Assembly (NCBI GenBank): GCA_900550335.1
Contig: URRU01000120.1
Location: forward strand, 1-5,649
Source: an uncultured Clostridium sp.
Lineage (GTDB): Bacteria > Bacillota > Clostridia > Peptostreptococcales > Peptostreptococcaceae
DNA: 5,649 nt
Direction: 5' to 3'
Position numbers and translations under genes: made by a program. The notes beneath the pieces were generated by a model that did not search any database, had not been told where the DNA came from, and saw nothing but the letters and a program-made list of their open reading frames with translations. This document shows positions 1 to 5,649 of the stretch, piece by piece. Position 1 is the first letter of the stretch, and every line of letters starts with the position of its first letter.

Positions 1-1230
1 TCAGAAGATCCTTCAGAATTTTTATCTACAATACAGATAGGTATAACTTTTGCAAACTTTATAGCCAGTGCATTTGCTGCAGATGGACTTTCTGGATACT
101 TGGCAGATTTCATATACAATACTTTAAATGTAAAAGTGTTGTCTTATGAAATGATGAGCACAGCTTCATTGATTTTAATAACAATAATATTATCATACTT
201 TACACTTGTTTTAGGTGAGCTAGTCCCTAAAAGGATAGCCATGCAGAAACCTATGGAAGTAGCTAGATTTGCGTGTATACCAGTTTCTGCAATCTCTACT
301 GTTGTAAAACCTGCTGTAAAATTCTTATCTCTATCTACAAATATAGTTTTAAAAGGGTTAAGAGTAGATACAAATGAAGAAGAGGACTCAATTACAGAGG
401 AAGAAATAAGAATGATGCTTGAAATAGGTAATACAGGCGGAACAATAAATTCAGACGAAAAAGAGTGGATAGACAATGTATTTGATTTTTCTGATTCTAG
501 TGTAAGAGAGATAATGACTCATAAATCAGAAGTTGTTGGGATTTATGAAAATGATAGCTTAACTGATATAGAAGAGAAAATCCACGAAACAGGCTATTCA
601 AGATATCCTGTCTATGGAGAAAATGACAACGATATAAAAGGAATACTATATGCTAAAGATTTCTTTGCGGAGGTGTATAGTTGTTTTGCAAAAGAAGAAT
701 ATGAGTCGGATACTTTAGAAAATAAAGGTATGTCAATAAATAAAGATGTGGTAATAAATAAAAATGATTTAAATATAATGGATAATCTAAGAAAACCGTA
801 TTTTATACCAGATAGTATGAGCTCTTTCTTATTATTTAAAAATATGCAAAAAAATAACACACATATAGCAATAGTTATAAATGAGTATGGGGAAAATATA
901 GGTCTTATAACTATGGAGGACCTTCTTGAAGAGATAGTAGGAAATATATACGACGAATATGATGAATGTGATGACGAGGATGTTAAGATTTCTGAGAAGA
1001 CTTGGAAGATAAAGGGAAGTACGAGTTTAGATGATTTATCGGATAAATTTGATATAGATTTTCCTGATGATTTAGATTATGATACTATTTCTGGATTGAT
1101 TTTAGAAAAGATACAGAGAATACCTAATGATGGAGAACAGTTTGAAATAGAGGCATTTGGTATGAAAATAAAAGTTGAAAAAGTAGAATCTAGAAAAATT
1201 GAAGAAGTGATAATAACTATTGTTAAGTAA
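1..1230 (+). CDS. CNNM/CorC-type membrane protein with CBS pair (TlyC/HlyC-like, UPF0053), 5' truncated by window edge
   Basis: The reading frame is open from base 1 to the TAA at 1228-1230 (409 codons visible), so the gene begins outside the window; I estimate about 60 residues are missing. Visible codons 3-30 (EDPSEFLSTIQIGITFANF...) match the start of the family's second membrane segment. Hydrophobic stretches follow at codons 53-72 and 90-117, with the conserved GELVPKRIA motif at 72-80. A CBS-domain pair comes next: the first from about codon 166 (REIMTHKSEVVGI, then GYSRYPVY), the second around 259-323 (THIAIVINEYG, then GLITMEDLLEEIVG). A C-terminal CorC_HlyC domain spans about 329-409. 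Known family members are membrane proteins linked to Mg2+/Co2+ export or tolerance; the 'hemolysin' name is historical. The linker between the CBS halves looks somewhat long and acidic. The exact transport substrate cannot be read from sequence. A terminator follows 77 bp after the stop. Confidence 0.93.
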   Translation, partial: SEDPSEFLSTIQIGITFANFIASAFAADGLSGYLADFIYNTLNVKVLSYEMMSTASLILITIILSYFTLVLGELVPKRIAMQKPMEVARFACIPVSAISTVVKPAVKFLSLSTNIVLKGLRVDTNEEEDSITEEEIRMMLEIGNTGGTINSDEKEWIDNVFDFSDSSVREIMTHKSEVVGIYENDSLTDIEEKIHETGYSRYPVYGENDNDIKGILYAKDFFAEVYSCFAKEEYESDTLENKGMSINKDVVINKNDLNIMDNLRKPYFIPDSMSSFLLFKNMQKNNTHIAIVINEYGENIGLITMEDLLEEIVGNIYDEYDECDDEDVKISEKTWKIKGSTSLDDLSDKFDIDFPDDLDYDTISGLILEKIQRIPNDGEQFEIEAFGMKIKVEKVESRKIEEVIITIVK

Positions 1231-1307
1231 TATAGAAATAATATAAAATAAACACAATGATTACTAAACAATAGAAATATTATTTAGAAAGATTAAATAA
1301 GATAATA

Positions 1308-1340
1308 AAAAAGGTTGTTGCAAATTGCAACAACCTTTTT
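1308..1340. terminator. Bidirectional intrinsic terminator between convergent genes
   Basis: Perfect inverted repeat: GGTTGTTGC (1313-1321) pairs with GCAACAACC (1327-1335) around a 5-nt AAATT centre. It is extended outward by AAAAA (1308-1312) pairing with TTTTT (1336-1340). Read rightward it ends in a T-run and can stop the CNNM-type gene. Read leftward the A-run becomes a T-run, so it can also stop the Xaa-Pro peptidase gene, whose stop codon is about 70 bp away. Confidence 0.93.
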
Positions 1341-1410
1341 ATGTATTAAATTGTAATAAAATTTTTGTTTAAGTTATTCCGTAAGGCTAGTATTAGTCTA
1401 CTATAACTAA

Positions 1411-2490
1411 TTAGTTTCCAACAACAACTAATTCTTTGTTGTATGCATTTAAGTTTTCGTAACCGTCTTCAGTTACTAATATAAGGTCTTCTATTCTAAC
1501 TCCGAATTCTCCTGGTAGATATATACCTGGTTCTACTGAGAATATCATACCTGGTTTTAATTCTTCAGTATTTACAGAAGAAACGTCTCCCATATCGTGG
1601 CATTCTAGACCTATAGAATGTCCAGTTCTGTGAGTGAAGTATTCTCCGTAACCTTTTTCAGTTATGTAGTCTCTTGCAGCAGCATCTACGTCACAGAATC
1701 TAACACCTGGTTTAACTATGCTTATTGCTCTCTTATTAGCTTCAAGAACTATATCAAATATTTCTTTTCCTTTTTCAGGAACTGATTTATAGAATACTGT
1801 TCTTGTCATATCTGAGCAGTAGTGGTCTTTTATACAACCAAGGTCAAGTATTATAGCGTCTCCTTCTTTAACGTATCTGTCTCCTGGTTCACCGTGTGGG
1901 TTAGCACCATTAGCAGCGAATCCTATTATTGGATCGAATGATAATCCATCAGCTCCAAGATCTTCGTATATTCCTTTAAGAACTGTAACTAACTGTTTTT
2001 CAGTTAAATCACCTTTTATTTCTTTCTGAAGTCTTTCAACAGCTTTATCATTTATCTGAGAAGCTTTTCTCATTAATTCTCTTTCTTCTTCATCTTTGAA
2101 CATTCTTAATCTGTCTATTATGTAAGAACCGTTAACGAATTTGCTTCCAGCTCCGTGTTCCATTAATCCTAATAAGAATCTTGCTGGCCAGTTTTTGTCT
2201 ATACCCATAACAGCGTTGTGGTCAACTCTGTCAGCAACAACTTTTACAGAATCGTCAGTATCTTTGAAGATAACTTTTTCAACTCCTAGGTCTTCTTCTA
2301 TTGGGAATAATTCATTTACGAATAATTTGTGATTACCATCTACATTTAGGTAAAGAGCGAATAATCTTTCTCCTGTGTGTAACATTAATCCTGTTAAGTA
2401 GAATACTGAGTAAGGATCACTTACTATCATCTGCTGTATTCCGTCTTTTTTCATCTGTTCTAAAACGGCATTTAATCTCTGAGTTTTCAT
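1411..2490 (-). CDS. M24-family Xaa-Pro aminopeptidase/dipeptidase
   Basis: This 359-residue cytoplasmic metallopeptidase is predicted to cleave Xaa-Pro bonds at peptide N-termini, using two divalent metals (usually Mn2+ or Co2+). An N-terminal creatinase-like domain covers about residues 1-130 and a pita-bread M24 catalytic domain about 138-355. All five metal ligands are visible: D216 in LDLG, D227 in SDMTRT, H291 in HRTGHSIG, E320 in SVEPGIY and E334 in VRIED. The substrate-site histidines H199 (NPHG) and H298 (LECHD) are also present. The length fits the short bacterial YqhT-like group. The start is supported by AGGAGGT at 2500-2506, nine bases before the ATG. A promoter lies upstream at 2538-2578 and a terminator about 70 bp beyond the stop. 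It may also receive read-through from rqcH. The choice between aminopeptidase P and prolidase activity cannot be settled from motifs alone, so no gene symbol is given. Its role is probably peptide recycling. Confidence 0.95.
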   Translation of the reverse strand: MKTQRLNAVLEQMKKDGIQQMIVSDPYSVFYLTGLMLHTGERLFALYLNVDGNHKLFVNELFPIEEDLGVEKVIFKDTDDSVKVVADRVDHNAVMGIDKNWPARFLLGLMEHGAGSKFVNGSYIIDRLRMFKDEEERELMRKASQINDKAVERLQKEIKGDLTEKQLVTVLKGIYEDLGADGLSFDPIIGFAANGANPHGEPGDRYVKEGDAIILDLGCIKDHYCSDMTRTVFYKSVPEKGKEIFDIVLEANKRAISIVKPGVRFCDVDAAARDYITEKGYGEYFTHRTGHSIGLECHDMGDVSSVNTEELKPGMIFSVEPGIYLPGEFGVRIEDLILVTEDGYENLNAYNKELVVVGN

Positions 2491-2537
2491 TGCAAAACTA
2501 CCTCCTGGCTATTTATAAAATTTTATTACCATCTTTA

Positions 2538-2578
2538 ATTTTAGCACAATAATAAAAAAAGTGAATAGATTTTGACAA
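2538..2578 (-). promoter_or_regulatory. Likely sigma-A-type promoter region of the Xaa-Pro peptidase gene
   Basis: On the minus strand TTGTCA (2573-2578) and TATTAT (2549-2554) are separated by 18 bp, each one mismatch from consensus. A second option overlaps downstream: an extended -10, TGCTAAAAT (2538-2546), whose -35 is poor. Either would start transcription 30-50 nt upstream of the ribosome binding site. The region between the two genes has no convincing hairpin terminator, so read-through from rqcH is also possible. Confidence 0.6.
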
Positions 2579-2607
2579 AAAAATATTAATAAAATGAAAA
2601 ATTATTT

Positions 2608-4377
2608 TTATTTGATTTTTAGCTGTGCAACGATTTCTTCAGTTGGTGTAACGTATGCTGTATTATTTGTTTCATATATAACCATTCCTGGCTTTGCACC
2701 GCCTGGTTTTTTAACATTTTTTCTCTTTGTATAATCTACTGGCACTTTTGCAGACATTCTTGCCTTACTGTAATAAGCGGCTAAAACTGCAGCTTCAAAC
2801 AGTGTCTGGTCAGAAGGCTCGTGTCCTGCACATTTAACAATAACGTGAGAACCCGGTATATCTTTAGTATGCATCCAAATATCGTCGTTATCGGCAAGTC
2901 TTAGAGTAAGGTAGTCATTCTGTCTGTTGTTTTTACCAACTAAAATCTGATACCCTTCAGACGATTTAAATTCTAGTGGAGCAGTAGAAGGCTGTATCTC
3001 TTTTTTACCGATTTTTTTCTGAGATTTTACATATCCTGTCTTAACAAGCTCTTCTCTTATGTCTTTAAGCTCTTTAAGATTTTCACAGTTTTCTATACCA
3101 AGTATAGTATTTTCAAGGTATTCAATCTCTTCCTTAGTCATAGCCATCTGATTTGTAATCTCTATTTTTGCGTTTTTAAGCTTATTGTATTTTTTAAAGT
3201 ATTTCTGAGCATTTTCAGAAGGTGTAAGATTCTTTTTAAGAGCTATTGTAACAGTTTTATACTCTGGATCGTAGAAGTTTTGAACATCTACACTTTCCAT
3301 ACCCTTTTCAATCATATAGATGTAAGAAGTAATAAGCTCTCCTTTAACCTTGTAAATCTCAGCATTTTCAGACTCTTCAAGTTCCTTTTGCTGTTTTTCT
3401 AGCTTGTGGATAAGTCTCTCAAGTTTTATAGAGATATTTTTCTTCATAACAGAAGCTCTCTGATTTATTCTATCTTTTATATCTTTAGTTTTATAATAAT
3501 CTTCTATAGCTGAAGATATACTATCCTTGTGAATTGTAGTAAATTCGTGGTACATATCCATATTAATACATCCAAAATCTACTATTTTATCGATTTTTTC
3601 GTTAAGAATAATACAAGGTGAATAATTTCCTTCTTTTATATCTTTAAATAAATTTTCAAATGCATTGAATAGATTTTTTAAATCTGAATCTGAAAGTGAA
3701 GAAGTAGATTCGCTTTTTTCTATTCCAGCCCTAAAACATATTTCTCTAGCTATTGAAGGACTTATTCCTAAAAATTCTGAGTAAATTGATTTGAAGCAAG
3801 GTCCTTCAAAAGATTTAATTCTACTAGAAAAATCATCAAGAGAAATACTATCAAGTGGATTCAACTTATCCTGAGCTGGTGGAAGATTGTAATCCTGACC
3901 CGGAAGTATCTGTCTAACTCTACTCACACTAACAGGAATTCTCTTAGCTGCATCTACTATCCTATTTTCATTTCTCTGAACAAGTATAATATTACTGTGT
4001 CTTCCCATTATCTCAATATAAATATCCTTAATAGTCTTTTCCTTTAATTCATCAAAAGATTCGACACTTATCTTTAAAATTCTCTCAAATCCAACCTGTT
4101 CAATATTTGTAATAACACCACCTTGAACATACTTTCTAAGAAGCATACAGAAAACAGGTGCTTTCTTAGGATTGTTCTTCTTATAATCCTCAGCCAAATA
4201 AACTCTTGGATTTGATGCACTTGCACTAAGCACAAGTTTGTAGTTTGTTTTATGATTTCTTATCTGAAGAAGGATCTCGTCCTCTTCTGGTTGATATATC
4301 TTATCGATTTTTGCTCCATTAAGCAGAGAATTTAACTCATCTGCGATTGAATGGATAACTAATCCGTCTAATGCCAT
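2608..4377 (-). CDS. rqcH: RqcH, Rqc2/NEMF-family ribosome quality control factor (NFACT; formerly 'fibronectin-binding protein A')
   Basis: RqcH-family proteins bind stalled 50S subunits carrying peptidyl-tRNA and recruit tRNA-Ala to add C-terminal alanine tails that mark the nascent chain for proteolysis. The 589-residue product is close to the family norm of about 570. Visible in order: NFACT-N domain (about 1-185) with the near-invariant GRHSN at 125-129; a helix-hairpin-helix-like segment (about 200-220); a long charged coiled-coil region (about 295-445); and the NFACT-R RNA-binding domain (about 472-570) with DDIWMHTKDIPGSHVIV. No signal peptide or cell-wall anchor is seen, consistent with a cytoplasmic role despite the old adhesin name. 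The residue pair corresponding to the tRNA-contacting Asp-Arg of characterised homologues reads E98-R99. The start is set at MALDGL, the canonical N-terminus, preceded by an AGGAG site; an in-frame ATG ten codons upstream (4405-4407) has the ribosome binding site inside its frame and is rejected. Confidence 0.96.
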   Translation of the reverse strand: MALDGLVIHSIADELNSLLNGAKIDKIYQPEEDEILLQIRNHKTNYKLVLSASASNPRVYLAEDYKKNNPKKAPVFCMLLRKYVQGGVITNIEQVGFERILKISVESFDELKEKTIKDIYIEIMGRHSNIILVQRNENRIVDAAKRIPVSVSRVRQILPGQDYNLPPAQDKLNPLDSISLDDFSSRIKSFEGPCFKSIYSEFLGISPSIAREICFRAGIEKSESTSSLSDSDLKNLFNAFENLFKDIKEGNYSPCIILNEKIDKIVDFGCINMDMYHEFTTIHKDSISSAIEDYYKTKDIKDRINQRASVMKKNISIKLERLIHKLEKQQKELEESENAEIYKVKGELITSYIYMIEKGMESVDVQNFYDPEYKTVTIALKKNLTPSENAQKYFKKYNKLKNAKIEITNQMAMTKEEIEYLENTILGIENCENLKELKDIREELVKTGYVKSQKKIGKKEIQPSTAPLEFKSSEGYQILVGKNNRQNDYLTLRLADNDDIWMHTKDIPGSHVIVKCAGHEPSDQTLFEAAVLAAYYSKARMSAKVPVDYTKRKNVKKPGGAKPGMVIYETNNTAYVTPTEEIVAQLKIK

Positions 4378-4385
4378 AATTGTTT

Positions 4386-4392
4386 CTCCTCT
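4386..4392 (-). promoter_or_regulatory. Ribosome binding site that decides the rqcH start
   Basis: On the minus strand AGAGGAG occupies 4386-4392, with its AGGAG core 8 nt before the ATG at 4375-4377. It lies inside the longer open frame that begins at 4407, showing that translation starts at 4377. Confidence 0.85.
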
Positions 4393-4410
4393 CAAAATAT
4401 CTATCATTTA

Positions 4411-4419
4411 ATTATATCA
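4411..4419 (-). promoter_or_regulatory. Extended -10 promoter of rqcH
   Basis: Minus-strand TGATATAAT (4411-4419) is a perfect TGnTATAAT extended -10 element. The -35 position at 17 bp spacing (4434-4439) reads GATTCA and is weak, as extended -10 promoters tolerate. Initiation would fall near 4404, giving a leader of only about 27 nt that still holds the ribosome binding site. It would also start downstream of the rejected upstream ATG, or right at it. Confidence 0.65.
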
Positions 4420-4499
4420 TACATAGCTTTTAATGAATCTAGGGAGTTTTAATAAATAAAAAAGAATATAGATAAAAAATAAAAAATGTTAATAGCTGT

Positions 4500-4540
4500 T
4501 AAACTAATTACCTATCATATTCAAACCTTAAATTAGTTTA
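4500..4540. repeat. 10-bp perfect inverted repeat beside the long palindrome
   Basis: TAAACTAATT (4500-4509) is the exact reverse complement of AATTAGTTTA (4531-4540), around a 21-nt centre. The stem is all A/T except one G-C pair, and no T-run follows, so it is a poor terminator. Its right arm also belongs to the long palindrome, so the two pairings would compete. Its function is unknown; it could be an operator-like site or chance in AT-rich DNA. Confidence 0.5.
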
Positions 4541-4781
4541 GAATATATAAAAGATAAGTCGCTCTTTTTATGAGTATCGTATTTTTTCATAACGAGCAAA
4601 GGGATAGAAAATAAATTTTAGAGATGTCATCACTTTTGTGTATAATAAAAAACTTCCCAAAACACAAAAGCTTATACAAAATGTGATGCCTCTAAAAATT
4701 ATTTCTATCCCTTGCTTTTTCAATAAAAAAAGATGTCACTCAAAAGAGCGACATCTTTGATATTCTAATTAATTAAGGTCT
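4521..4781. repeat. Long imperfect palindrome (fold-back element) filling the rqcH / 12-alpha-HSDH intergenic region
   Basis: The gene-free stretch 4378-4772 is mostly this structure. The left arm (about 4521-4641) matches the reverse complement of the right arm (about 4662-4781) in the same order, centred near 4652-4657. Matched blocks from outside in: ACCTTAA 4525-4531 with 4773-4779; TTAGAATAT 4538-4546 with 4760-4768; GTCGCTCTTTT 4558-4568 with 4742-4752; GGGATAGAAA 4601-4610 with 4701-4710 (one terminal mismatch or gap); TTTTAGAG around 4617-4623 with 4689-4697; CATCAC 4628-4633 with 4683-4688; and CTTTTGTGT 4633-4641 with 4662-4670. Small gaps and substitutions separate the blocks, as expected of an old inverted duplication or a selected hairpin. 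The right arm contains the terminator and last codons of the dehydrogenase gene. No open frame of note lies inside. Candidates are a MITE-like fold-back element, a local inverted duplication, or a structured RNA; the sequence does not decide. Confidence 0.82.
4725..4758 (-). terminator. Intrinsic terminator of the 12-alpha-HSDH gene
   Basis: Read leftward, AAAGATGTC (4758-4750) pairs with GACATCTTT (4737-4729). After one mismatch, three more pairs (4748-4746 with 4741-4739) close a TTTT tetraloop. A run of seven T follows on the minus strand (4731-4725). It begins about 15 bp after the stop codon at 4773, so the gene ends as its own transcript. The same bases form part of the right arm of the long palindrome, and an eroded mirror copy lies at about 4549-4587. 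Confidence 0.9.
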
Positions 4782-5573
4782 TAATCCCATTCCACCTTCA
4801 AGAGTTATTGTTTCACCACTCATGTATTTGAAGTCTGGTGAAGCTAACTGTACACATACACGTCCGATTTCTTTTTCAGCATCTCCGTAGTGTCCAGCAG
4901 GTGGCATTTTAACATTTTCTTTGAATGCCTGTGGATAAGCTTTTTCAAAGTTTTCAAGCTGTGCAGTCCAAGCAAGTGGGCAGATTATGTTTACATTTAT
5001 TCCAAACTGTCCCCATTCATTAGCTGCAACTCTACTTAATCCACGAACACCTTCTTTAGCAGCTGCATAAGCACACTGTCCAAAGTTTCCGAATAAACCA
5101 GCTCCTGATGCGAAGTTTATTACGCTTCCTTTAGTTTCTTTTAAGTATGGTAAACAAGCCTGCATGTAGTAGAATGTTGCGTATAATCCTGAATAAACTG
5201 CTAGGTCAAACTGTTCAGTTGTATGATCTTCTAAAGTAACACCTGAAGCAGAAGCTTGAGCATTATTTACTAATACGTCTATTCTTCCAAAAGCATCTAT
5301 TGTCTGTTTTATAACTTCATCAACAACAGCTTTGTTATCGCCTCCTGCACTTACATCGGCTCTAACTGGAAGAACTTTTACTCCATACAGTCTTTCTATT
5401 TCTTCTTTAGCGTCTTCTAATTTTTTAACGTTACGTCCTGTTATTACTATATTTGCTCCTTCTTTAGCAAATGCTGTAACTATTCCATATCCTATAGACC
5501 CGCATCTTCCGTCGCTTAATACAGATCTACCTCCACCAGTAACGATTACTGTTTTTCCATTTAAAAATCCCAT
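4773..5573 (-). CDS. Short-chain dehydrogenase, probable NADP(H)-dependent 12-alpha-hydroxysteroid dehydrogenase
   Basis: The 266-residue classical-size SDR is predicted to interconvert the 12-alpha-hydroxyl and 12-oxo groups of bile acids such as cholate and deoxycholate in the cytoplasm. The nucleotide motif starts at TGGG (12-15) and resumes at GSIGYG (25-30). TGR at 45-47 puts Arg after the second beta strand, which favours NADP(H). NNAQ (103-106) replaces the usual NNAG. The catalytic residues S156, Y169 and K173 are present (YAAAK). The usual helix-4 Asn is absent: the site reads YSGLY (127-131). The stretches NNAQASASG, YSGLYATFYYM, ENFEKAYP and the end SPDFKYMSGETITLEGGMG agree with my memory of clostridial 12-alpha-HSDHs, which is why I prefer this over 7-alpha-HSDH, BaiA or FabG. 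AAAGGGG at 5583-5589, nine bases before the ATG, supports the start. The upstream bases to 5649 are AT-rich without a clear promoter pair. The gene has its own terminator and no other bile acid gene next to it in view. Confidence 0.82.
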   Translation of the reverse strand: MGFLNGKTVIVTGGGRSVLSDGRCGSIGYGIVTAFAKEGANIVITGRNVKKLEDAKEEIERLYGVKVLPVRADVSAGGDNKAVVDEVIKQTIDAFGRIDVLVNNAQASASGVTLEDHTTEQFDLAVYSGLYATFYYMQACLPYLKETKGSVINFASGAGLFGNFGQCAYAAAKEGVRGLSRVAANEWGQFGINVNIICPLAWTAQLENFEKAYPQAFKENVKMPPAGHYGDAEKEIGRVCVQLASPDFKYMSGETITLEGGMGLRP

Positions 5574-5649
5574 AATAGTGTTCCCCTTTCACATAAACTA
5601 TAAAAAAGTCTTTAACCTATATATAAAATAATTTTTTTATATTATGGCT

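Noticed and set aside
100..1230. A start of the CNNM-type gene at the TTG at position 100
   Set aside because: The same frame is open back to base 1 and encodes conserved family sequence there (EDPSEFLSTIQIG), so the real start is outside the window.
144..1271. Minus-strand open frames across the CNNM-type gene
   Set aside because: They are short antisense shadows of a well-conserved coding frame.
2141..2552. Open frames on the plus strand over the peptidase gene and its leader
   Set aside because: They lie antisense to a strongly conserved gene, have low-complexity translations and lack convincing ribosome binding sites.
1411..4377. A functional pathway link between the Xaa-Pro peptidase and RqcH
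   Set aside because: RqcH tails are added at C-termini and the peptidase acts at N-termini. The genes have separate promoters, so adjacency alone does not support a shared system.
4378..4407. An upstream ATG start for rqcH at 4407
   Set aside because: The AGGAG ribosome binding site lies within this ten-codon extension, the predicted transcript start is at or after it, and family N-termini begin at the MALDGL position.
4521..4781. A CRISPR array or tandem repeat in the large intergenic region
   Set aside because: The similarity is inverted around a single centre. There are no regularly spaced direct repeats; the only direct match noticed, AGATGTCA at 4623-4630 and 4731-4738, is a single pair.
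4521..4781. A known riboswitch, T-box or tRNA in the palindrome
   Set aside because: I could not find a T-box motif, a tRNA cloverleaf or a riboswitch core, and it lies downstream of the dehydrogenase, not as a leader next to a start codon.
5332..5631. A plus-strand open frame over the 5' part of the dehydrogenase
   Set aside because: It is antisense to the conserved cofactor-binding region, and its product is Ser/Pro/Leu-rich with no recognisable domain.

Overview
The window is AT-rich DNA with a Firmicutes (clostridial) look: strong AGGAGG-type ribosome binding sites, A/T-ending codons, AGA arginine codons and short T-rich intrinsic terminators. The rightmost gene closely resembles the 12-alpha-hydroxysteroid dehydrogenases of bile-acid-converting gut Clostridia as I remember them. 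Together with the base composition, this suggests a gut member of the Peptostreptococcaceae. Peptacetobacter (formerly Clostridium) hiranonis is my best guess, but it rests on memory of family sequences and not on a search.

Layout: (1) positions 1-1230, plus strand, hold the 3' part of a CNNM/CorC-type membrane protein (TlyC/HlyC-like, UPF0053) whose N-terminus lies outside the window. (2) A compact bidirectional terminator at 1308-1340 separates it from the convergent minus-strand genes. (3) 1411-2490, minus strand, is an M24-family Xaa-Pro peptidase with all five metal ligands and its own likely promoter. (4) 2608-4377, minus strand, is RqcH, the bacterial Rqc2/NEMF homologue of ribosome-associated quality control. 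Its ribosome binding site fixes the start inside a longer open frame, and an extended -10 promoter lies just upstream. (5) 4378-4772 is a gene-free stretch dominated by a long imperfect palindrome with arms of roughly 120 nt. One arm contains the terminator and the last codons of the next gene. (6) 4773-5573, minus strand, is a short-chain dehydrogenase, very probably NADP(H)-dependent 12-alpha-hydroxysteroid dehydrogenase.

The three complete genes all run leftward, but each has its own promoter or is separated by a terminator or a long gap. They look like neighbouring single transcription units more than one pathway operon. The peptidase may also receive read-through from rqcH, because no convincing terminator lies between them. 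No other bile acid (bai) gene is visible. The least explained structure is the palindrome at about 4521-4781.
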